From Clostridium sp. CAG:1024 (GTDB lineage: Bacteria; Bacillota; Clostridia; Christensenellales; CAG-138): DNA of 12,131 nucleotides. The position numbers and the translations under genes were made by a program. The notes below the pieces were generated by a model, which saw only the letters and a list, made by a program, of their open reading frames with translations, had not been told where the DNA came from and ran no database searches. The stretch is taken from the NCBI GenBank assembly GCA_000432015.1, contig HF985547.1, positions 33,196-45,326 of the forward strand. The letters run 5' to 3'. Position 1 is the first letter of the stretch; every line of letters starts with the position of its first letter. Below are positions 7,473 to 12,131 of this stretch, in pieces.

Positions 7473-8594
7473 TTATAAGGCTCGTCCGGACAAATAGACC
7501 TCTTTCAGGTCCAATGCACCGTCGCAAAGCAGCAGGTCTGCGCGTTTTCCAACGCTGATCGAACCGACTTCGTTCCATACGCCAAGAACCTTCGCCGGGT
7601 TCGCCGTCGCCGTACGAATGACCTGTTCCATGGGAATCCCCATGTTCGTCACGTTCTTCACACAATACAAAAGCGTAGCCGTAGACCCTGCGATCGTTCC
7701 GTCTTCCAGCTTTGCGAGTCCGTTCTCAAGGATGATCTTTCGCCCGCCCTGCATGTATTCGCCGGCATTCATGCCGCAGAAGGACAACGCATCCGTGATC
7801 AGGCACACGCGTTCAGCGCCAAACATGCGAAAGACCGCACGCACCATCGGCGGCTGCACATGCAAGCCGTCGCCGATCAGCTCCACGTTTACCGCATCGT
7901 TGTCCATTGCCGCGCCAACAACACCGGGCGCGCGATGCAGGAATGGCAGCATTCCGTTATACAGATGTGTGACATGCCGAGCGCCGAGCGCAAAAGCACG
8001 GCTGGCGGTCGCATAATCCGCTTCCGTATGCGCAACGGACACAACGACGCCCTGTTGCGAAAGCGTTTGAATAAATGCGTCCGCGCCCGGAAGCTCCGGC
8101 GCCACGCTGACCAGGCGGATCATGCCGTCCGCTATTTCTTGCAGACGTGCAAACATTTCAAGATCTGGGTCGCGCAGAAACCGCGGATCCTGCGCGCCGC
8201 GCTTTCCATAAGAAAAGAACGGGCCTTCCATATTGATGCCCAGAATCCTAGCGCCATCCTTGGGCGATTCGTCGCGGAGACGGACCGCAGCGCGATATGC
8301 AGTGGCAAGCGCCTCCTCGGACACCGTCATCGAAGCGGGGGCAAAGCCGGTCGTTCCGTGTTTTGCGTGAAAGCGCGCCATTTTCAGCAGGCCATCATAC
8401 CCGTCATCGGAAAAATCTACGCCGCTGTTGCCGTGCTCATGCAGTTCTATCATGCCGGGCAGCAGCAAACGCTCTCGTTTTGCTTCCTTCGCGTCACGCT
8501 CTTCCAGCTTGACGATCACGCCGTCTTCAACGGTCACATTGCCAAAGTGAAAGCGAAAATCATCCCCATAATAGTGCAAATCTTCAAAAACCAT
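7473..8594 (-). CDS. nagA: N-acetylglucosamine-6-phosphate deacetylase
   Basis: This 373-residue cytosolic amidohydrolase removes acetate from GlcNAc-6-phosphate to give glucosamine-6-phosphate, for catabolism or recycling of cell-wall amino sugars. The TIM-barrel motifs appear in order: H52-E-H54-G in PGMIELHEHG, NMEGPF with E123, H189 (SVAHTEADY), H210 (VTHLYNGM), GDGLHV with H245, and D268 (CLITDAL), the catalytic acid/base. The HxH pair resembles the Gram-positive type that can hold two metals. The glycine usual after the HxHG site is replaced in HEHGNSGVDF, a mild variant. The start has GGAG seven bases upstream. The gene stands alone between its own promoter candidate and terminator. 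No nagB or transporter is in view. Its substrate pool is linked to the UDP-GlcNAc used by the neighbouring operon. Confidence 0.93.
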   Translation of the reverse strand: MVFEDLHYYGDDFRFHFGNVTVEDGVIVKLEERDAKEAKRERLLLPGMIELHEHGNSGVDFSDDGYDGLLKMARFHAKHGTTGFAPASMTVSEEALATAYRAAVRLRDESPKDGARILGINMEGPFFSYGKRGAQDPRFLRDPDLEMFARLQEIADGMIRLVSVAPELPGADAFIQTLSQQGVVVSVAHTEADYATASRAFALGARHVTHLYNGMLPFLHRAPGVVGAAMDNDAVNVELIGDGLHVQPPMVRAVFRMFGAERVCLITDALSFCGMNAGEYMQGGRKIILENGLAKLEDGTIAGSTATLLYCVKNVTNMGIPMEQVIRTATANPAKVLGVWNEVGSISVGKRADLLLCDGALDLKEVYLSGRAL

Positions 8595-8824
8595 GCCAAA
8601 GCTCCTTCCCTATCCGCGGCCGTCCGAGCGAAGTTTTCGAGCTCCAGCCGGTACGCCTGCATTTTCGATTTCCGTCAGACACATACTGCCACGTTCGTGC
8701 GCTGCTGTCAAGAAAGCCGGCAAAAGTTTTTCGCATATGTGCTCAAAGAAAACCGATGACAAGTTGGTGATTCTTGTTCGCAGGTGGCTATTGTGTCGCC
8801 GCCTTTCTTTAATGAAATGTATTG
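8595..8824. other. nagA leader region, nothing recognised
   Basis: This 230-base stretch would be the 5' leader of nagA if transcription starts near 8818. It contains a perfect TTGACA on the minus strand (near 8712) without a convincing -10 box. One minus-strand frame without an ATG stays open through about 8610-8815, ending in a peptide containing AHERGSMCLTEIENAG. I see no known riboswitch, cre site or GntR operator. Confidence 0.4.
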
Positions 8825-8853
8825 TTAATACTCTAATCGCATTTCCATGTCAG
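8825..8853 (-). promoter_or_regulatory. Promoter candidate for nagA
   Basis: On the minus strand CTGACA (8853-8848) is followed by 17 bases and TATTAA (8830-8825), in an AT-rich island. It implies a leader of over 200 bases before nagA. It is partly back-to-back with the plus-strand promoter at 8888, so this island would serve both directions. Confidence 0.45.
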
Positions 8854-8887
8854 GTTTTTTACAAAAAACCGCGATAGACGTGTATTA

Positions 8888-8916
8888 TTGAAATATAGGG
8901 TGCGATATGCTATACT
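8888..8916 (+). promoter_or_regulatory. Strong promoter with extended -10
   Basis: TTGAAA (8888-8893), a 17-base spacer and TATACT (8911-8916), with TGC directly before the -10 box, give one of the best sigma-A matches in the window. The predicted transcript start falls at about 8923, the A of an ATG. It drives either the 63-codon frame that begins there, an untranslated RNA, or the metallophosphoesterase further down. Confidence 0.7.
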
Positions 8917-8922
8917 GCCCGA

Positions 8923-9114
8923 ATGAGCGACTTCCAGCTTGGTCGCACTGCGCTTTCACGGGGATCGCGGAACGCTTCGGATGCGCTCGCAGACGCTCAG
9001 CGACCCACTCTGCGCACGTCGATCAACCCGCCAAACACCGTGTTGGACATCATGGAAGCCATTCGCTATGCCATCAGAGATGACGCGTCCGGCGAGCGAT
9101 ACGAACTCGACTGA
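8923..9114 (+). CDS. Possible small protein, 63 aa, candidate leaderless gene
   Basis: The frame begins at ATG 8923, seven bases after the TATACT box, and ends with TGA 9114. There is no room for a ribosome binding site, so if translated it would be leaderless. A stop at 8896-8898 prevents any upstream extension. The product is polar, rich in Arg, Asp and Ala, with a plausible amphipathic helix in TVLDIMEAIRYAIRDDASGE and an acidic C-terminus. No signal peptide, membrane segment or known motif is visible. The codon choice resembles neighbouring genes, but so could a chance frame. I do not recognise it. The alternative is a small RNA from the strong promoter, though no terminator is evident before 9397. 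Confidence 0.4.
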   Translation: MSDFQLGRTALSRGSRNASDALADAQRPTLRTSINPPNTVLDIMEAIRYAIRDDASGERYELD

Positions 9115-9397
9115 AAGCCCCGTCAGCTCCTGTGCCCCCGGCCTCTTCTCTTGTGTACGTTATACTAAGTGAATACCAATTACTCGCTGCGTTTTCCGAG
9201 CACCTTGCCTCGCTTCTGCCCGCGGGCGCTTCCGTCCACGATGCCGGATGCGGCCCCCGGTTGCTTTCCGTTTGCTCTCTTGCCCCGTATTCGGCTTTTC
9301 GCTTTCATCGCGCGTCCGCAGAGATGGCCGTAGTGAATGCCTTATTGATACCGGGCAGAATAGAAATTAACAAAAGCAAGGAGAAACTCCCCCCCTT
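9115..9397. other. Spacer before the metallophosphoesterase, content uncertain
   Basis: No convincing gene was seen. A plus-strand frame from GTG 9132 runs to a TGA at 9399-9401, overlapping the next gene's ATG as ATGA. It contains a DAGCG string reminiscent of methyltransferases, but the start has no binding site and the rest does not match that fold. TATACT at 9161 lacks a -35 partner. AAGGAG (9378-9383) followed by a run of seven C (9389-9395) is the translation initiation region of the gene at 9398. TTGATA near 9345 has no good -10 box. Confidence 0.35.
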
Positions 9398-10147
9398 ATG
9401 ACAGCACGAACGCAACATATCAATGCAGCCGAGTATGACCGCATGATCGCCGTGAGCGATCTGCACGGCAGACTCGATCAATTTGAGCGCCTGCTCGCTG
9501 CCGTTCATTTCTCTGAACGTGATCTGCTTCTGCTGCTTGGTGATTATATCGAGCGCGGGCCGCAATCGCTCGCTCTGCTGCACCGGATCATGACGCTGAC
9601 AGCCGAGGGGCGTGCCTGCGCGCTGATGGGAAACTGCGACAATTTATTGGAGGACGTCTTCCATCCCAGGTATCGCGGCGATCTGCTTCGGTACCTGTCG
9701 CGTCATCCGCAGACGATTCTGCATGAAATGCTTGCGGCACAGGGCACGGCGTTCTCTCAAGAAACCACGCTGGAAGAGATCCGGCATGTCGTTGCAGAGC
9801 ATTATGCAGAAGAACGAGAATTTTTGCAATCTCTTCCGCATATTATTGACGCGGGCGACTATATTTTCGTTCATGCCGGACTTGACGATGTGCCGCTTTC
9901 TCTACAGGACCCCGAACGTTGTTTAAAGCGCAGTGATTTTTATCAGACCGCGCCCGCTTTTTCGAAAACCATCGTTCTGGGGCATATGCCCTGTCAACGC
10001 TTATCTCGGGACGGCTCCGGCGCGCCCGTGTTTGATGCAAAGCGTAATCTGGTTTTTATAGACGGCGGAGTCGGCCTTGTGGAAGGCGCGGCGATGAATG
10101 CGCTTTTGATAGCCGACGGCCGTTTGCGCGTATGCTCTGTTCCGTAA
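9398..10147 (+). CDS. Calcineurin-like metallophosphoesterase (Ser/Thr phosphatase / ApaH-PrpE type)
   Basis: This 249-residue cytosolic two-metal phosphoesterase has the motifs in canonical order: D21-L-H23 (VSDLHGRLDQF), GDYIERG (48-54) with D49, GNCD (78-81), H159 (FVHAGLD) and H196 (VLGHMP). The GDxxxRG spacing and GHMP ending place it with bacterial Ser/Thr protein phosphatase or dinucleoside-tetraphosphatase relatives. The substrate cannot be decided. Cysteine replaces the usual His of GNHD/E, the residue that acts as general acid in PP-type enzymes. GNCD is also seen in YfcE-like phosphodiesterases, so it need not be inactive. The initiation site is unusual: AAGGAG is 14 bases from the ATG, with seven C between. 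An internal ATG at codon 16 has no binding site. Length is ordinary for the family. Confidence 0.88.
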   Translation: MTARTQHINAAEYDRMIAVSDLHGRLDQFERLLAAVHFSERDLLLLLGDYIERGPQSLALLHRIMTLTAEGRACALMGNCDNLLEDVFHPRYRGDLLRYLSRHPQTILHEMLAAQGTAFSQETTLEEIRHVVAEHYAEEREFLQSLPHIIDAGDYIFVHAGLDDVPLSLQDPERCLKRSDFYQTAPAFSKTIVLGHMPCQRLSRDGSGAPVFDAKRNLVFIDGGVGLVEGAAMNALLIADGRLRVCSVP

Positions 10148-10219
10148 GCATTAGGGTCTCGTCAGAAGTCCTTCGTTTCCGGCTCGATACGAATTTCATC
10201 GTCTTTGAAAAGAAAAGGC

Positions 10220-10248
10220 TTGCAAAATTTCCCGCATTGGTGTAAAGT
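10220..10248 (+). promoter_or_regulatory. Promoter candidate for tRNA-Ser
   Basis: TTGCAA (10220-10225), a 17-base spacer and TAAAGT (10243-10248) lie about 30 bases before the tRNA. TATGAT at 10249 is an alternative -10 box but lacks a well-placed -35. Confidence 0.5.
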
Positions 10249-10277
10249 ATATGATGCTGATGTTGAGCAGCGGCCGT

Positions 10278-10368
10278 GGAGAGATGGCTGAGCTGGTCTA
10301 AGGCGCACGACTGGAAATCGTGTATACGGGGAACCGTATCAAGGGTTCGAATCCCTTTCTCTCCGCCA
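10278..10368 (+). tRNA. tRNA-Ser (anticodon GGA)
   Basis: The acceptor stem GGAGAGA (10278-10284) pairs with TCTCTCC (10358-10364), followed by G and an encoded CCA. The anticodon stem CACGA/TCGTG encloses the loop CTGGAAA, giving anticodon GGA, which reads UCC and UCU. The long variable arm with pairing TACGG and CCGTA is diagnostic of class II tRNA-Ser. The T arm has GGTTCGAATCC. It is a single tRNA with its own promoter and terminator. It forms a common type of integration target for mobile elements. Confidence 0.97.
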
Positions 10369-10370
10369 AT

Positions 10371-10411
10371 ACAACAAAAAGTGGCATGATAAGCCACTTT
10401 TTGTTGTTTTT
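10371..10411 (+). terminator. Strong terminator after tRNA-Ser
   Basis: ACAACAAAAAGTGGC (10371-10385) pairs perfectly over 15 bases with 10393-10407 around the loop ATGATAA, followed by a T-run to 10411. It starts 3 bases after the CCA. Confidence 0.95.
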
Positions 10412-10536
10412 CCCATAGTTAGTGGGGGAAACGGCCTTTATTTTTCCATTTTTGAATTGCAAATTCGATAATTTTTATGCAATTTTTCAAAAAAAATAGA
10501 TTCCAGTGGACACGAAAATGGACACGGAGGAACGGC
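10412..10536. other. AT-rich spacer with an inverted repeat and a short direct repeat
   Basis: This is a markedly AT-rich stretch between the tRNA terminator and the MazG-like gene. AATTGCA (10455-10461) and TGCAATT (10478-10484) form an inverted repeat with AATT on both inner sides. TGGACAC occurs twice close together (about 10507-10526). No gene is seen. Such composition beside a tRNA can mark an integration or excision scar, but no copy of the tRNA 3' end is present to prove it. Confidence 0.4.
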
Positions 10537-10950
10537 TCAACACTTCTTCCCGCTATGTCTGTACGGTCTGCTCGCGTTGTATTTCATCTTGCATTTCATA
10601 ATTCCATCAATGTCAATATGAGCAAGGTAGTCAAAAATGCGGATGATGCAGTCTACCATCGCAACGGCAATTCCCTCCGGCTTTGCTGAACGATATTCGC
10701 ATTCTGCTGTGTGGCCAAACATTCTCCATTGTGTCTCGTCTTTCGGCAGGCAAGGAGTGCTATCTCCGAAAATCTCGTTGCACATATACCACTCGTTCGG
10801 CCTGCCGTCCCTGTATTCCTCCAACGCTTCGGACAGTTCCGACACGCACAGCATCAGAACCTCCGGGAGTTCGCGTTCCGTTTCCCACCAGCCGTGCTCA
10901 ATGGCCGTTTTGTGGATTTTTCCCGCAAGTCTATTCAAGGTTTCGATCAT
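10537..10950 (-). CDS. MazG-like nucleotide pyrophosphohydrolase family protein, metal-site variant
   Basis: This 137-residue all-alpha protein is of the MazG-like type common in Firmicutes and their phages, whose members hydrolyse (d)NTPs to NMP and pyrophosphate. Family features are EHGWWETERELPE (18-30), the first metal motif SELSEALEEYRDGRP (37-51; E38, E41, E45), an inserted cysteine-containing loop (55-90), KPEGIAVAMVDCIIRIFDYL (90-109) and the C-terminal signature YNASRPYRHSGKKC. Relatives normally have Glu in the ExxD of the second motif (GIxxExxD). Here it is A97-M-V-D100, so one expected metal ligand is missing, a single-base change from GAG to GCG. ATG 10950 is preferred. A TTG at 10965 would add five residues. 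Neither has a clear binding site. The gene is divergent from the acetyltransferase, with only 17 bases between starts. Confidence 0.78.
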   Translation of the reverse strand: MIETLNRLAGKIHKTAIEHGWWETERELPEVLMLCVSELSEALEEYRDGRPNEWYMCNEIFGDSTPCLPKDETQWRMFGHTAECEYRSAKPEGIAVAMVDCIIRIFDYLAHIDIDGIMKCKMKYNASRPYRHSGKKC

Positions 10951-10967
10951 ATCATTGGGAGGCAATC

Positions 10968-11501
10968 ATGTTCACACTCGAAAAGTTTACAACCGCGGAT
11001 TATCCGCTCTTTCACACGCTCGTTACCAATGAACCTGCGATGCGTATGAATCTCGGCCGCCCCCTCACGAAGGCGGAGGCGGAGCAATTCTTTGAAGCGG
11101 TCAAATGGGAAAACGCCAAGGGCAGCGTGCTCGGATACTACAAAGTCTTTCCACTCACTCAAGGCTCTCCGACGTTTCTCGGAATGGGCGTGCTCCAACA
11201 GAATGACGACTATCAAGCGATCGAAGTGGAGTACATGCTGCTTCCGCAATACTGGAACCGAGGATACGGAACCGCGCTCCTGCGCGCGTTGATCGGCCTT
11301 GCGGTATCATTTCAAAGCAACTGCGATCTCATCGCAATCTTGGATCCGCAAAACACGTATTCTAAGAGGATGCTTTGCCATGCCGGGTTCCGTATGGAGA
11401 AACAGTTCCGTATGGAGAAACAGTATTTAAATGCAGAAAATGATCCCGTAGAACTGTACAGACTCCCCGGCAGCGCTGAGGCGCAAAATCTGCTTTCGTA
11501 G
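10968..11501 (+). CDS. GNAT family N-acetyltransferase
   Basis: This 177-residue protein has the GNAT fold, transferring acetyl from acetyl-CoA to an amine or amino-terminal substrate that cannot be named. It resembles the RimJ/RimL-like acetyltransferase_3 group. Strand and motif A read VEYMLLPQYWNRGYGTALLR (87-106), with the NRGYGT pyrophosphate-binding loop. DPQNTYSKRMLCHAGFRM (126-143) is the typical motif B region. Residues FRMEKQ are repeated in tandem (141-152), from an exact 18-bp DNA duplication. GGGAGG lies five bases before ATG 10968. The frame is open far upstream, but that part is antisense to the MazG-like gene. It ends 14 bases before the chloramphenicol-acetyltransferase-like gene, whose binding site begins at its stop codon, so the two form an operon. 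Confidence 0.88.
   Translation: MFTLEKFTTADYPLFHTLVTNEPAMRMNLGRPLTKAEAEQFFEAVKWENAKGSVLGYYKVFPLTQGSPTFLGMGVLQQNDDYQAIEVEYMLLPQYWNRGYGTALLRALIGLAVSFQSNCDLIAILDPQNTYSKRMLCHAGFRMEKQFRMEKQYLNAENDPVELYRLPGSAEAQNLLS
11388..11423 (+). repeat. Perfect 18-bp tandem duplication inside the GNAT gene
   Basis: The unit TTCCGTATGGAGAAACAG occurs at 11388-11405 and again at 11406-11423 with no difference. It keeps the frame and repeats six residues, FRMEKQ. Exact identity argues for a recent slippage or duplication event. Confidence 0.95.
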
Positions 11502-11515
11502 GAGGTCCCCAATTC

Positions 11516-12131
11516 ATGGTTTGCGAAATCAACCCATCAGATACAACGCGCGGAAAAGCGTTTGCTCTCTGGATGAATGCACCCAACCCTATGGTAACAT
11601 TTCTAAAGACGTTCAATGTGACGAATCTCGTTCGGATCAGCCGAAGACAAGATTTGAAATTCAACATGCTTCTGGATTACTGCATCGGAAAAGCCGCATC
11701 GACGGTCAAGGAGTTTTATCTTCTTCCTGTAGGCGGAAAACTGATGCAGTACGATGCCCTGGCCGTTAACACGATCGTGAAAAACTGCACGGGCGAAGTC
11801 AGCTCCTGTGATATTCTGTTCACAGACGACCTCCGCGTATTCAATGACCGGTATCTTCAGGATACCGCGCAGACGGCTTCCCGCTGCGAAGATCATGATT
11901 TATCGGACGCCTGAATGGTGATTGGCACTTCAGCGATCCTGGATACGAACATCGATGGCGCGGTCGGCATGAACAGCGGGATCTTCAACAATCCCTTTCT
12001 TCTCTGGGGCCGTTACAAAAGAAAGCTGCTGCGCTACGATTTGACCATTTCCTTTCAATTTCACCATACGCAGATGGACGGCGCGCATGCAGGAAGGTTC
12101 CTCGCAAATTTGCAGCACGAGATCGGCTGGG
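11516..12131 (+). pseudogene. Chloramphenicol-acetyltransferase-like gene interrupted by in-frame TGA, partial at window edge
   Basis: The protein belongs to the CatA-like trimeric acyltransferase family. Codons 1-132 (MVCEINPSDTTRGKAF onward, including KFNMLLDYCIGKAAS) match the N-terminal half. TGA at 11912-11914 stops the frame. The very next codon is ATG and the same frame continues through MVIGTSAILDTNIDG, SGIFNNPFLLWGRYK and FQFHHTQMDG to the window edge. The catalytic His of HHxxxDG (12062-12067 encode HH) lies after the stop, so the first product alone would be inactive. TAGGAGG sits ten bases before ATG 11516 and overlaps the upstream acetyltransferase stop. Other genes here use TGA as a true stop, so general recoding is unlikely. 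Options are a nonsense mutation, two separately translated halves restarting at ATG 11915, readthrough, or a sequencing error. The C-terminus lies beyond the window. Whether chloramphenicol is the substrate is unknown. Confidence 0.8.

Noticed and set aside
7860..8759. Long plus-strand frame of 299 codons
   Set aside because: It is antisense to nagA, which has all its catalytic motifs. The product is rich in Arg, His and Cys, as expected of a shadow frame.
8610..8815. Minus-strand open stretch without ATG upstream of nagA
   Set aside because: There is no start codon with a binding site, and no recognisable motif. It overlaps an ATG frame (MRKTFAGFLDSS) that also lacks a binding site. Kept only as a note in the leader entry.
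8854..8871. T-run/A-run inverted repeat GGTTTTTT/AAAAAACC
   Set aside because: The loop would be only two bases and the stem is nearly all A-T, so it is not a convincing terminator or attachment site.
10056..10397. Minus-strand frame of 113 codons containing GEKGIRTLDTVPRIHDFQ
   Set aside because: This is the antisense translation of the tRNA-Ser, a well-known spurious protein type. It also overlaps the phosphoesterase 3' end and the tRNA terminator.
11912..11960. TGA as selenocysteine in the CAT-like gene
   Set aside because: No clear SECIS-type hairpin is seen right after the TGA, and the family is not known to me to use selenocysteine. Nonsense mutation or error is simpler.
1..12131. CRISPR arrays, insertion sequences, rRNA, origin
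   Set aside because: No regularly spaced repeats, transposase frames, long terminal inverted repeats, rRNA segments or DnaA-box clusters were seen.

Overview
The window looks like a chromosomal segment of an anaerobic Firmicute, probably a Clostridia/Eubacteriales species with moderate GC (about half). The reasons are strong GGAGG-type ribosome binding sites, a two-iron superoxide reductase (desulfoferrodoxin) typical of anaerobes, a Crp/Fnr regulator of the clostridial type, a tRNA-Ser with an encoded CCA end, and chloramphenicol-acetyltransferase-like and MazG-like proteins of gut-Firmicute flavour. The taxonomy is inference only.

Layout. Positions 1-1530 hold an oxidative-stress module: a 32-residue membrane microprotein with its own promoter and terminator, desulfoferrodoxin, and a divergently transcribed Crp/Fnr regulator. 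Positions 1576-7410 hold a five-gene minus-strand operon, tightly overlapped, transcribed from a promoter at 7378-7407. In order of transcription it encodes a WbuB-like glycosyltransferase, CapE, CapF, CapG and a second GT4 glycosyltransferase. CapE, CapF and CapG are the complete route from UDP-GlcNAc to UDP-N-acetyl-L-fucosamine, so the operon makes a FucNAc-containing surface glycan and probably transfers the sugar. No flippase, polymerase or initiating transferase is present here. Positions 7422-8853 hold nagA (GlcNAc-6-phosphate deacetylase) with a terminator and a long leader. It feeds on the same amino-sugar pool as the operon.

Positions 8888-10147 are plus-strand: a strong promoter placed so that transcription would start at the ATG of an unrecognised 63-codon frame, a poorly explained spacer, and a metallophosphoesterase. 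A tRNA-Ser(GGA) with promoter and strong terminator follows (10220-10411).

From 10412 to the right edge the character becomes accessory: an AT-rich spacer, a MazG-like protein lacking an expected metal-binding glutamate, a GNAT acetyltransferase with a perfect 18-bp in-frame tandem duplication, and a chloramphenicol-acetyltransferase-like gene interrupted by an in-frame TGA and cut by the window edge. The three neighbouring genes with apparent lesions suggest a decaying accessory cluster beside the tRNA.

I did not find a clear previously undescribed system. The best leads are the possible leaderless small gene at 8923, the TGA-split acetyltransferase, and the membrane microprotein beside the superoxide reductase.
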